Part shown: one piece after another, positions 15,901 to 26,791 of the stretch | How positions within the stretch are numbered: position 1 is the first letter of the stretch | Layout of the letters: every line of letters begins with the position of its first letter | Assembly: GCF_000151665.1 (NCBI RefSeq) | Contig: NW_013171817.1 | Span: 1-64,000 of the forward strand | Length of the DNA stretch: 64,000 nt | Reading direction: 5' to 3' | Origin: Blastocystis hominis | Lineage: Eukaryota; Sar; Bigyra; Opalinata; Blastocystidae | The notes under the pieces: generated by a model | What the model was told of the DNA's origin: nothing | Databases searched by the model: none | The model's input: the letters and a program-made list of their open reading frames with translations, nothing else | Translations under genes and position numbers: made by a program

Positions 15901-17408
15901 GATTGTTGAAGAACCTGCGAGGAGGTATCACACAGATCGTGAAACGACATGCCAAGGTCAACATTGACAACAAGGAGCAAGCAACGTCGTCCCAAGGCAT
16001 CTACTACCTGGACGCCAACAACCTGTACGGTGGAGCCATGCATCGAATGATGCCTTACGAGTTGGTGGGTGTACCTGAGCGACGAGAAGTGATGGAGAAG
16101 ATCAATCGTGACCCGAATGGGTGGGTTCAATCACTCAAGACGTTCGGTAAGTATGGATTCTTCATCGAGTGTGACATCGAGGCACCAGTGGAACTCCACG
16201 ACAAGTTCAATGACTTGCCATTCTTTCCCGTACAGAAGGCGGGCATGTACTCTGATGGAATCAAGAAGTACGCTGAGAAGAACGACATTGTGGACAAAGT
16301 GAAAGAGGTGAATACACCGAAGCTCATCTGCGATCTTGTACCTCGTCAAAAGTATCTCGTGCATTACTCTCTGTTGCAACTGGACATTCAACAGGGATAT
16401 CGTGTCACGCACATTCACCACATCATTCGATTCAAGCAGGCACCGTTCATCTTCGAATATGTGAACATGCTGAGTGAGAAACGAGCGAAGTCCAAGACCA
16501 CTGTGGAGAAGAACCTGTACAAGCTGTTGGCAAACTCCACCTATGGCAAATTCGTGGAGACTGGGTTGAAACGGATAGAAAGTGACAGTGTCGCTAACAC
16601 ATGGAATGAACGTGAGGCAATCATGCAGAAGCATGGGTATGACATAATCGCCGGGACTACCATGTATTCCGAGAATCTTATCGGTATCAAGCTGAATACA
16701 CCGGTGCGCAGGGTGGAGAAGCCATTCTTTATCGGGTTTGCCATTCTGGACATGTCCAAGCACATCATCTACGATTTCTACTACAATGTGCTCAAGAACA
16801 CATTCGATAACGTGGAGCTGTTGGGACAAGACACGGACTCGCTCATCGTGCAACTGCACGATCGCGCTAACATCGTTCACAAGATGTGCGACATGTACAA
16901 ATCGTTCGACTTCTCGGAATTGGATAACACGAGCTACTTCTATGGTGAACTCGTGAACTATTACGAGCATGAAGTGGACAAGAGCAAGTTCCCTTCATTG
17001 GACTCGTTCCTCAACTTCAACAAGAAGTTGCCTGGTCCGATCTTCAAGGACGAGCACAACGGACATCGCATCACGGAGTTCGTGGGACTTAGACCGAAGA
17101 TGTACTGCTTGGTTGATGAGAAGCATGTGATACACAACGCAGCAAAGGGAGTTCCTCGCAACGTGGTGATCGATGGTGAGAGGATGAGTGTGAAGAACAT
17201 CGACTTGTACAAGCGTGTCCTTGAGGCAGAGAAGAAGGAAGATGCAGTGATCGAAGGCAGCTTCAAGCGCATCAACAACCAGGCCTTCGATATCAGCACG
17301 AAGGAACAGACCAAGACCCTTATGACGTGCACGGATAACAAACGATGGATCTTGGACGACAACATACACACACTTGCGTTTGGACATTACCGATTGAAGG
17401 ACATGTAA
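12939..17408 (+). CDS. Protein-primed family B DNA polymerase
   Basis: A 1,489-residue intact protein. Two NPxTGRxI/IVGSKTW modules lie at residues 8-90. A region with NDNRCLQRCLILASEGG near 330, typical of Polinton polymerases, is followed by a C2H2 finger CRFCDDFFGSH...H near 515. Exonuclease motifs: YADFES near 571, HNGSHYDF near 720 and LYNVLDVTLMAD near 876. Polymerase motifs: A, YLDANNLYGG near 1022; B, KLLANSTYGKF near 1194; C, GQDTDSL near 1297. It replicates the linear element from a terminal protein primer. A double hairpin is inserted in frame near residues 451-465. The start ATG is in a TATATAAATGG context. A TTTTTACTTTGT motif follows the stop. All catalytic residues look intact, in contrast to the integrase. 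Confidence 0.96.
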   Translation: MDSYRDEYTINPETGRKIKVGSQIWKRLAAKYYMIDGKFTDQTIPDSRAYLSNKVFGLKQVTPNRRVTHRRVSDPKGEHKYLIVGSKTWNERFLEYEWNGHEFGDKRGRPLPEFMNTVEKRREARRNKFFARFDRKVAEGRLSDVINSSLGYALTYYHTVEGDMYKEWMNEKRTKKDFRLNNDDDKRLWVRLPGEKGDEEVEPINLVFDESEEFNEIVKKFIMTGMREYNQCFVTMMAYNLMLTHDGDPKILNLTDDRLGHLRIVRRDRIDEWIKDYLKWYRNGIEEQETEGSGFVYHGWIGFHVEMFPLRTFVGYKHHTPYIIGQTAVNPNINDNRCLQRCLILASEGGHKIIANRKMGDASVYNKWWKQPDKNKVFGMTIHEVEEAMNIRDNAPFNASEENFARLEELLKVSLNVFEVTLLPGYDDNSEDKYDLFTCYQVYKPKRKSGCGEQRSCSRGNEVAPCVSLCIVNDTREGEEIPKHFLYIKDLSDFKHRIFRQSDVKNRHTARNVKCRFCDDFFGSHKAVHAHEVQVHRELVNESEEYELSNEETRLRFTNQRYEMPALVVVYADFESAIDDKNRHKPIMLSCLAVSRIPAIDTQLRVFHAPHESEEELRPFMEYLTQLQGSVKTYLFDELPLESTSKVEKDFRSATVCPFCRKKLEDDKVRHHAHVAGEYTTGKGEVRHFEAGQYICTCCTKCNLQLSFNKKNYRLPVYFHNGSHYDFTFIMKLIATMPGGNLEVIPTTEDKEMQIEYNGIQFKDSLKLISSPLRSIVAQTLGGNLDLYVHTKQQLRKYCESRGKQWNDEYIDLLTRKEPMFYSLIKSYETLNNTVIPSREQCIDDMKGEMMPQDEYDHMVKLWKTFDIKTWGEYYELYNVLDVTLMADAFEHFRNTTLNAFGVDPMHYITAPQMAYSLFLKVTMEGDHSESSLMTLARKWAQYIMRINANEGLAEKQLVKVFLNRMGEFYESKGIRLMETNDIDDFMRLLKNLRGGITQIVKRHAKVNIDNKEQATSSQGIYYLDANNLYGGAMHRMMPYELVGVPERREVMEKINRDPNGWVQSLKTFGKYGFFIECDIEAPVELHDKFNDLPFFPVQKAGMYSDGIKKYAEKNDIVDKVKEVNTPKLICDLVPRQKYLVHYSLLQLDIQQGYRVTHIHHIIRFKQAPFIFEYVNMLSEKRAKSKTTVEKNLYKLLANSTYGKFVETGLKRIESDSVANTWNEREAIMQKHGYDIIAGTTMYSENLIGIKLNTPVRRVEKPFFIGFAILDMSKHIIYDFYYNVLKNTFDNVELLGQDTDSLIVQLHDRANIVHKMCDMYKSFDFSELDNTSYFYGELVNYYEHEVDKSKFPSLDSFLNFNKKLPGPIFKDEHNGHRITEFVGLRPKMYCLVDEKHVIHNAAKGVPRNVVIDGERMSVKNIDLYKRVLEAEKKEDAVIEGSFKRINNQAFDISTKEQTKTLMTCTDNKRWILDDNIHTLAFGHYRLKDM
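14293..14332. repeat. Double-hairpin palindromic element 6, inside the polymerase gene
   Basis: GGGAGCAAC pairs with GTTGTTCCC around GAA (one G-T pair), and GGGGCAAC pairs perfectly with GTTGCCCC around GAA. It is translated as EQRSCSRGNEVAP within a poorly conserved linker. Confidence 0.85.
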
Positions 17409-17416
17409 AGGAGAAG

Positions 17417-17428
17417 TTTTTACTTTGT
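17417..17428 (+). terminator. Putative 3'-end motif TTTTTACTTTGT (polymerase gene)
   Basis: It begins 9 nt after the polymerase stop codon and is identical to the motif at 9626. Confidence 0.4.
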
Positions 17429-17464
17429 TTTCTTTATCAAACAGTGTATAAAGGGCAGACAATT

Positions 17465-17917
17465 ACCACATTGGCAGAAAATGGCCGAAAAGGTTTTCGC
17501 GCTTTTTGCGCCATGGTCTCTGAGGTGGGCAATGGGTAGCAATGGTCTAAAAGGGTAATCTAGTAGAAATTGGCAGAAAAAGGGTTCGCGCTTTTTGCGT
17601 CGTGGCCATAGAGGTAGCCAGGTAGAAATAGAAGGCCAGGAATAAAAATGGCAGAAAAAGGACCGAAAAATTTTTCGCGCTTTATGCGCCATGGTACTCG
17701 AGGTAGCCGAGCAGGCTAAGGTTATTTTTTCGACCCTTATTTCTTATGAAAGCCAAAAATTACAGGTTGACCAACGTGAGTCATGATGAGCTATGGAAGT
17801 TGGGGTCTGAGGGGTGACTTTGGACAACCGGCATGCAATTGAGGGGGTCTGAAGGGCAACTTTGGCCGAAAAAGGGCCGAAAAAATTTTCGCGCTTTATG
17901 CGCCATTTCCCTACTAC
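17465..17917 (+). repeat. Right subterminal repeats of the element
   Basis: Four degenerate units of about 65-95 bp carry the core GGCMGAAAA, then TTCGCGCTTTWTGCGCCAT, then a GAGGTAGC-like stretch (near 17,470, 17,568, 17,648 and 17,860). The last unit ends CGCCATTTCCCTACTAC, where host coding sequence starts. Between the third and fourth units is about 150 bp of unrelated sequence. No gene is supported here; the open frames are chance. Confidence 0.75.
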
Positions 17918-19871
17918 TTACACTGGCTTCATCTATCGTAACTGCGTGTCGACGCCGACGGGCAACCAGCTGGAGGAGGAAGAGGACAACCAGTGCACGC
18001 TGCTGCCTCCCATCGCTGTGGTCTACGGCATTAACAACCAAGTGACCATCATCTACCAGAAGGAGCAGTCCTTCGAGCCCACGGTCAGCGGATCGGTCGA
18101 GTCCTACAGCGTGGCTCCCGAGCTGCCTGCCGATCTGACGCTCGATCCCACCACTGGAGTGATTTCCGGAGCTTTGCAGAGCACGCAGACTGGAAACAAG
18201 TACACCATCACGGCGACCAACTCGGCTGGATCGCTGCAGACCGAGATTTCTCTCACCTCGATCGTTGTGAACTGCGAGGCCACGGCTGAGTATCTGGCCA
18301 CGAACCACGGCGAGTACTCGGTGGCTGTGTGTCCTGAGTACTACACGGGTTACGCGATAGCTCGCTGCATGGGAGGCGAGTTCGAGGAGCCCAGTCTGGA
18401 GCACTGTACGCCGCGTCTGAGCGGTTTCTTCACCTACGGAGTGAACTCGATCGTGCTGAAGACGAACCAGGAACTGACCCCGATCTCGCTGCTGACGGAC
18501 GGAGCGTTCCCTTCGATCTCGTGCAACAAGGATCTGCCGGAGGGTCTGGTGCTGGGTGCGGACGGAACCATCTCGGGTACGCCCACTGTGGCTTCGCCTG
18601 CTGCCGAGTACGAGATTACCGGAACCAACAGCGCGGAATCCAAGTCGGTGACGATCAGCATCACGGTGGAAGATAATGGCTGCGAGGCTCTGGACGAGTT
18701 CCCTGCTGTGATGAACGGAGCGACCTCGGAGGCTGCTGTGTGTCCTGAAGGTTATTCGGGCATGGCGACGCGTGAGTGTGTCAATGGCGTGTTCCAGCCC
18801 ATCAACTACGAGGGATGCACGCTGCTGGCTCCTTCCAGCTTCTCCTATTCGCCCGCTTCGACGAGCCGCGACTCGCTGGAAGCGATCCGCATCGAGCCCT
18901 CTGTGTCGAACAAGGTGGACGTGTTCTCGTGCCCCTCGCTCCCCAGTGGTCTGCAGCTGCTGGACAACGGAGTGATCGCCGGATCGATCAAGGAGGCGGA
19001 CACCTACACCTTCACTGTGACTGCGAGCAACGACGCGGGCTCCGCCCAGGCGGCCGTGACCATCACGGTCACGCCGATTGGTTGCTCGGGAGTGGAGGGA
19101 ATCTCGCTGGCTGACGGAGAGCGCTACGAAGAGCCCTGCCCCGAGAACTACCACGGTGTGGCGTATCGTACTTGCAGCAATGGCGAACTGTCGATTCTGA
19201 AGATGGACGAGTGCGTGCTGGACTTGCCGACCAATCTGGATTACAAGGAGAAGGAGATTGTGGTTACCACCAACGTGAACTACGAGGGATTGAGCGCTAT
19301 GTACAACGGAACGGTGGAGTCGTTCATGATCTCGCCGGATCTGCCCGAGGGAATGGGTATTGCCTCGGATTCGGGTGCTATCTATGGAACCTCGGCGACG
19401 GCTTTGGATCGCACGGAGTTCGTGGTGACTGCGAGCAACTCTGCTGGCAGCACCAACGTGACGATTTACATCACTGTGGAGGTGCCTCACTGCCCGGCGA
19501 TGGCCGATTTCCCGCGAACCGCCGCGAGCGAGAGCTATTCGTACGATTGCACGCAGATCTCTGGCTACAAGGGAGTGAGCGAGCGAACGTGCGTGTTGAA
19601 CGAGGACAAGGCTACGGCTTCGTGGGCGATTCCGACTTCGTATTGTATCGAGGATAAGCTGGATCTGTACTTCTTGATCGGAATTGTTCTGATCATCATC
19701 GGTGTTGTTCTGCTGGTTCTCGGCATTCTCTTCATGGTCAAGAGAGACAGAAAGACCCTGCCTAAGAAGCCTGCTTCCAAGACTACTATTTTCTTGCCTT
19801 TCCTCCAGTTCCACATATTACTATTAGATTGTAACTATGTGTTTAATGAATGGATTGTTGGTATTAAATGA
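17918..19871 (+). pseudogene. Host surface adhesin, 5' part cut off by the element
   Basis: The open frame enters in mid-domain (YTGFIYRNC) and encodes four alternating pairs of an Ig-like putative-Ig (He_PIG) domain, recognised by repeats of LDPTTGVISG and NSAGS, and a cysteine module of the form CPExYxGxAxRxCxxGxF...C. A membrane helix follows (LYFLIGIVLIIIGVVLLVLG), then a short basic tail. Four of the cysteine modules are complete; the first lacks its CP start exactly at the element border. Codon use is GC-rich and unlike the element. The protein would be a type I membrane adhesin. Whether the severed 5' part survives to the left of the window is unknown. The C-terminal 25 residues after KKPASK look non-conserved and may be read-through of the true end. 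Confidence 0.75.
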
Positions 19872-21950
19872 TGATAGTATTTCTTCTTTCTATGAATTCA
19901 CAAGTTGAGACTTCTTGAACGATTCTTGATAAACCGTTCTTATCCCTACAACACTTTTTACAGTACTTAGGAATTCAGATATACCAAATCCATTCGAAAT
20001 ATCATTTGATAAATATATGGGTGTTGCTCAAATTGGCATTATGATGAGTAAATATCGATCAAATACCAAATCAAATCAATACTACGAATACTTGATCTTT
20101 GTTAAAAAGGAAATAATGGATTATCACAAATAGAATCACTTCTATATATACACTATTAAGATATCTTGAATTAATATGAATTGCAGATGTACGGAAAGAC
20201 TTGAACATGTATTGTGGGGCTTGATAATTGTATATCATGCCGATTACATTGTTATTTGTATCAATACCTATCTTATCTTCAATATGTTTCCCTTATGATA
20301 AACGATATTGTACTATTTCTGAATCATTTTCAATTTGAAATGTTAGAGTCACTTGATTAAAACACAATATTTCGTAACCAAAAATCGATTGATTCACGAG
20401 GATAATAAGTATTCCGAAATGACACTCTATGATTATCCGAATTCGGAGTAACAATTCTTTCTTCAGTTTTAGAAATAGTGAGAAGAAATGCTTAATTTAG
20501 AGAATAATCATTGGCAATCCATGTATCAAAACTAGATATAACACTCCAAATCGAAACAACTGATTTTTGATGTGAATGGATAATGTTTCTCACAGTTTCA
20601 TAATGCCTATTCAATCTATTCAACACAAAGTTGGATAATCTTGCAATACTATAACCAGGATCATGTATTGTTGCAACAATTAATAACGTATAACCATTAT
20701 CACTAGTTATTATAATAGTGATACTTATTTTTGCTAAATATCGATAATCATTTGCTGTTAATCATTAGTCATATTGAACATACAATTGATCAATACTAGA
20801 TTATTCAGATATGCATTGTTGTGTTTCATTTTGGTACATATTGTGTGATATGAATTGTATCAAAGCCCATATTGAATTCACATTCTAAATGTGACAACTA
20901 ATAATGTTGTTAGTTCGTGTTCTAAGCTGAGAGAAGGAATGAGCAATATTAACAAACAAGAGTCTTCATAATAGTTATTCTCAATAGTATTGATTGTGAA
21001 TAGTTGATGTTTTGTCATCATCATCATTATTATTATTCTGTATGGAAAGATAGAATAATGTGTATTTGTGATTGATAGTATATTTTGGCTTATTAGTATA
21101 CTCCATGGAATGGAATACTGTGAAAATAAGATAGGTAAGTGTGGAATAATCAGTAATGGCAAATATGAATGAAAACAACAATACTAGAATGTAATAGAAT
21201 AGTAGAAAATAACATATGTATGAAGTAGCAATGGAAATGGAGTCATTTTCACAAATTATGACGAACAATAGCTGAAATGATGATATTTCACAGGGATCTG
21301 TTTTAGTACATCCTGAAACGAATTATATAGATCATGCATAGTTTTGCTTCAAAACAAACAAAATCCAGACAAACACGATTTTGTCATTTCATTGGTTTAA
21401 CACAATGTTCGATTCTGTTAAATCCATTTTCATAAAATAACCAATTCTGAGTAGCAGAAACAATACTGTTGATACTTAGTACTGGAATAACCAATCCATG
21501 AATGAATGATTGGAGTTTGTAGTAAATTCCGTTATTGTTAGTTGGAATGCACAATGATTGATATATAGTGGTTGGAACTGAATGATTCCTAGATATTATC
21601 ACAGATTGTATGCTATATGTGAATAGAATAGTACTGGAATGATTTGTGTAATTGGTCACAATCTATTGAATGAATATGAGTTGGATGTACAAAAATTGCA
21701 TAGCATGGAGATGGTTTGTACCATGAATGGATGAAAGAAAAAAGAAAAGAGAAAAGAAGAAATAGTATTCAATGCTTAAGATCTTAATCCATTCAATGAT
21801 ATGTATTAGTTATTTATTATTAATGTAATACGTGATTATGATAATGAAGAATGAATGAGAGAGAATCGAAATGAATGGGAATGTGATTGATTGTGATATT
21901 GGAGTTGGATTCGATATGATTTCAGCAATTCAACACTGAAATGAAAACAA

Positions 21951-22002
21951 ATGAATGAATGAATGAATGAATGAATGAATGAATGAATGAATGAATGAAT
22001 GA
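21951..22002 (+). repeat. (GAAT)n microsatellite, about 13 copies
   Basis: The longest perfect tandem tract in the window. The same unit recurs in coding form in the coiled-coil gene and the XPG gene. Confidence 0.95.
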
Positions 22003-22275
22003 GTAATCCTACAAAAATCGATTTGAATTGAGTGCATACTGTGATTATGTATATTTTGTACCATAAGAATGAATGATGGATTGTTGACAAGGAAATATCG
22101 TTAAATCTGTATAAAGTGGACCAATAATGTGAATTGCAATGGGATATTTGAATGATTATACCATCAAATCAATGAATGAATGAATGATATCTTATATAAG
22201 AAATGACTGACAATCTCAAGACACTACTCACAACTAATGATCTGTAAATCAGTAACAAGGATGTCTTTCATTCAA

Positions 22276-22315
22276 TCTATTCTATTCTATTCTATTCTAT
22301 TCTATTCTATTCTAT
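22276..22315 (+). repeat. (TCTAT)n microsatellite, about 8 copies
   Basis: Perfect 5-bp repeat; a shorter tract of the same unit lies near 26,130. Confidence 0.95.
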
Positions 22316-24130
22316 ATTCATTCATATAATCATATATAATTCACTTTGGTTTGGATGGCTGATTGAATGATTGAATCAACCAACAAATCATTGAATGAAT
22401 CAATGAATGAATGAATGAACGAAAGATTCTCTCTCTGTGGAGTGATTCACAAAACAACAAAGACCTTTATCACAACCAATGAACTGTAATTCTGCATCAA
22501 TAATGTCATCGATTCAATCATTTATTCATTCAATCATTTGTTCATGCTTTTATGACTGTTTAACGCATGATTGATTGATTGATTGATTGAATCGATGCCT
22601 ATTCTGTATACTCTTTCATAATATGAATCTATCAAACAACAAAGCAAATAACAATAATAACGACAATGAATTCGTTAAAATGGCACAGCAACAATAATAA
22701 CAGTTATAGAAATCAATGAGAAGAATAATAAGATTATGTGTTCAAAAGCAATGTCTAGAACAGAAATGAAATGAAGTAATGAGCAGCAACAACATAATAG
22801 GAACGAACAATAACATGAGTAATAATCCAAATGGATGAATTGTGAACTCAATGCAGTGTCCGATATCGAATCAATACCAAATTGATGTAGAACAAACAAT
22901 GTGTATGTGAATAACAAGCAATAATGAGAATAATAACAGTAAAAGGAATAAGAATAAGAATAATATCTGAGAACAATCCATAGCTATTGATGATTAATAA
23001 TAATAATAATAATAATCATCATAGAAAGAGATATTGAAACAATCATATGTGTAGTTTAATAAAGAAATAAGGAAAGAACCAAATCCATGATAATAGTCAT
23101 ATTATTGGTAATATGAGTATTATTATAATGGATCAATCAATCAATCAATCGATCAATAATACTTACTGATCGATTCTGGATAATAGATCAATTAGATTGT
23201 TATGTGGAATGATCGAAATGAAGAACAAACTCGATATGTGAAAACAAACAAATACCAAGAATGCATATCAATTTCAAACAATCCACATAATTGAATGAAT
23301 CTATGTGAATCGATTCAGATTTAAATATATATGAAGAGAAGATCATTTGATTGTCGGTTTGCATGGAAAGATTGATCGTTGTCACGAATCATCAATCGGA
23401 TTGATTTGAAATGATTTCGTATTGTAGGTTCTGATTATTGATTGAATCATTTGATAGATCGTTTGGTTCATTGCTTACTACAACTACTACTATTATTATT
23501 GTTGTTGTTGTGGATGTTGATGCTGCTATTACTACTTCTCTCTTTCTCCCCTACCATTCATTCATTGATTCCAAACCATCAAAATCGATAACAATATTCC
23601 TTGTCAACAAGAGAAGAAATGGAATCAATGAAAGCAAAGAATCAAGTGTTTCCTTCATGACAATCAATGATATATTAATCTATGAATGATTGAGTGAATG
23701 AGTGAGTGATGAAGGAAAACAGAATGAATAAATGAATGAATAACAATGTGTATCATATGATATCGGATACTGGAAGGTAGGGGAGAAAGATGGAATGATG
23801 ATTCTTGTTCATTGACACTTCGAAGTAACAATGAATTGATTGGTTATGATTTGTTTTGGATCTTCCAAGTCTAACATCAATAACTTCTGTATAATGGAGT
23901 TTCTGTTGTCCTCGTTTTGGTGACATTGGAAAGTGGATCTAAATATTGAATAGAGATGGTAAATATATATTCCAAATCTGTTTCAAAATGTCAATCGACT
24001 TGTATCATTGGGGTATGTTCAATCGAAATCGATTCGAGTATTGTTGATAAATAGAATGGAATTGATTTCATATGATTTCATAGATTTCAATTCCATTTGG
24101 TAAGTTTAAGCTTATCTTATCTTGTTAGGT

Positions 24131-24163
24131 GATTTGATTTGATTTGATTTGATTTGATTTGAT
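24131..24163 (+). repeat. (GATTT)n microsatellite
   Basis: Perfect 5-bp repeat, six to seven copies. Confidence 0.9.
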
Positions 24164-25193
24164 TCGTTTAATAGGAACACATTTCGATTGATTATGATTG
24201 GAACAATTCTATTTGGTTCGTTTTACAATGATCTGTGGAATTTGTATTGTTGTTTCAAACTGATGGCACATGATTGATTCTATGATTGGTTAAAATGGGT
24301 ATACAATAATAATGATAATAATGATGATGATAAACATAAAACAAACAGAAATAGGTAAAACAAAACATGGAACAATCCAAACAAATAATCACATATTTCC
24401 TTATGAGAATTGAATCAATAAGAATCGACACAATCCAATTTGTCTGGTGGATAGTGAATAATAAGATGAATGTTAGAATATAAAAAAAGGAATAATAAAG
24501 AAAAAGAAAATACAAAAATGAAAAACTAAAAACAAATTAGAATCATATAATACAAAACAAAACAAAACAAAAGAAAAAGGAAGAGGAATAAAATGCACAA
24601 ATATAAGAAAATAAGAAACAAAGAAAACTAAAGAATAGCAAAACAAACAAGAATAAACTAAAAATCAAAATAGAAAATGAAATAATCAAATGAACTATAA
24701 TGAATTCCAAAAGTTGAAAAACAACAACAACAACAACAAATGAAAAATGGAATAATCAAAAATAGATAAGCAACATCAAAACAAAAACAACACAAAAGAA
24801 TAATGAATCATTGAGTATTATCCAAACTAATACTATCTCAACAAACAAATATGGATTGTGTCGATTCCTATTGATTCAATTGGATTAAGTGCAATGAATC
24901 TTGTCAAAACGATTCGATTGAAATCGTTCGATCAAGATTCATTCGAAATATGTGATTTGTGGATTCATCGGTGTTATATCACAAACAGCATATTGAATAT
25001 ACAATCAAACAATGGATTCCAAGAAAGGCCATTATCAAAATACTCATATTCAAACCACAACACAAATGGTTCTCACAATATGCCTCATTATTGTATTGTG
25101 ATTATCAAATGCTGATTCCATATTGACTTGTTCGAATGGGATCTAATGATTTGAATGATATCAATAATAATGATAATAATGAAAATAATGATC

Positions 25194-25221
25194 AGAAAGA
25201 AAGAAAGAAAGAAAGAAAGAA
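25194..25221 (+). repeat. (GAAA)n microsatellite
   Basis: Perfect 4-bp repeat, about seven copies. Confidence 0.9.
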
Positions 25222-26043
25222 ATAAGAGTATTGTTATGCAATACATTACAATGATAGATTCCAGCTAAACCAATGATCGAACATAACGATTTCATGAATC
25301 TCGATCGATTCAATTGCAAAACAACCATTGAGACTACAATGTGTTTGAGTGATTGTTCCATTTGGATTCGATCGAATCAATTGGATAATTCTATCAGTCA
25401 ATTGGATCGCTATCAATAAATCATTCGATCGATTCTATATCATTGATAATCGAACAAATACAAATACAATAACAAATACTACTACTAAAAATAATAATCA
25501 CGAGGATTGATGGTTGAATACTCATCATCAATCTGATTCTAATTCTGATTGATCGATCCTATCCAATCATTCTATTCATGATCAACAATACCAAAGTGAT
25601 CTAATGGTATTCAATATGCTGAAATAGACCGATGAATAATGTGGATGATAATACAATCATAATAATAGATATGATGATGAATGGATATCGAAAACTAACC
25701 AAATACACACCATTCATTCAATCAATCATTCATTCATTCATTCAATGGATTGAACAACCTTTCTATTCTTATCAGTATTATTGAGTGTGAATGATGAATT
25801 GATTTTTTACGATATTCAACATTCATTTGCATTTTGAATCAGCTATCTTTCATCCATTGATTGATTAATTGGGTGAATGAGTGAGTGGTTTGTGTGATAT
25901 TGAAGAATACGACATTCCATCCAAATATCGAATTGTGAAACCACGATTGATATTACTACGAACTACAACTATCAAGTATCAAACATATCCGATTTGATTC
26001 CATTATTATCAAATTGATAAATCCCTGTTTTGTGACTCATTGA

Positions 26044-26071
26044 TAAACAAACAAACAAACAAACAAACAAA
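26044..26071 (+). repeat. (AAAC)n microsatellite
   Basis: Perfect 4-bp repeat, about seven copies. Others nearby: a TTGTA tract at 26,216-26,240, TTA at 26,435-26,459 and CAAT at 26,687-26,712. Confidence 0.9.
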
Positions 26072-26791
26072 TGATAGTTGGATTGATTGAATGGTGAATC
26101 CAATATGATTTCCAATGCTATTCAATCGGATTCTATTCTATTCTATTCTATGTATACAGTGATCGATTCCTATTCAATAAGTCAAAATCAATATCCTAAT
26201 TCAATATCAATCATTCTATTGTATTGTATTGTATTGTATTATCTACCGATTTAACAATGGATTCACAAATGTGAATAATCATCCAATATCAATCGATTCC
26301 AATCATTCCATTGTGTCACTATCAAATCCAATCTTATTATTCATGGTGATAATGATGATGATTATTCGAAACAAGCAGTTTCCTATCAATATTGAACAAA
26401 TCCTAGTTCAAACCTATTCAAACCATCATTTGTATATTATTATTATTATTATTATTATTGGTAGATTGGATTCATCATTTGTGAATGTTCAATATGTGAT
26501 CATTGGCTCATTGGTAATAATAATGATAATAATGATCGAAAACAATGATTGATTGATTGATTGAAACAACAATCATAATTCAGTATCATTGTTAAAATGG
26601 TAAAGAAGAACATCATAATAATCAGGCAGGATTGATACTTTGATAATTATAGAATCATGAATTGTGATCAAGAATCGGTTTGAAACAATCAATCAATCAA
26701 TCAATCAATCAATGGAAATGTTCCTAAACAATGACGAATCACTGAACAAATCAAATCAAATCAAATCAAAATCATAGATTTAATGCTTGAT

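Larger units (their letters stand above)
1..17917. mobile_element. Polinton/Maverick-type element, left end outside window
   Basis: The hallmark Polinton gene set is present: protein-primed DNA polymerase B, retrovirus-type integrase, adenain-like protease, FtsK/HerA ATPase and a capsid gene block. Gene spacing is virus-like and no introns are needed. The right border is placed near 17,917 because GCGC-rich subterminal repeats end there and GC-rich coding sequence of a host adhesin begins in mid-domain. If CCCTACT is the last element sequence, the terminus reads AGTAGGG inward, fitting the 5'-AG start usual for Polintons. No inverted copy of this end is visible at the left, so the other terminus and the target-site duplication lie outside the window. 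Integrase and fibre genes are broken, so this is probably a fixed, decaying copy. Confidence 0.93.
19872..26791. other. AT-rich gene desert with many microsatellites
   Basis: About 6.9 kb without any open frame that looks coding. It is strongly AT-rich and built of short words such as GAATGA, TTGATT and AATAATAATG, with at least a dozen tandem tracts of 3-5 bp units. No transposon gene, structural RNA or long inverted repeat is visible. Confidence 0.7.

Noticed and set aside
17781-19814. 677-residue minus-strand open frame rich in Arg, His and Ser
   Set aside because: It is the antisense shadow of the GC-rich adhesin gene; its composition is that of a reversed coding strand and no domain is present.
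21951-26770. Tandem arrays considered as CRISPR-like repeats
   Set aside because: Units are 3-5 bp and perfectly tandem without spacers; the host is eukaryotic.
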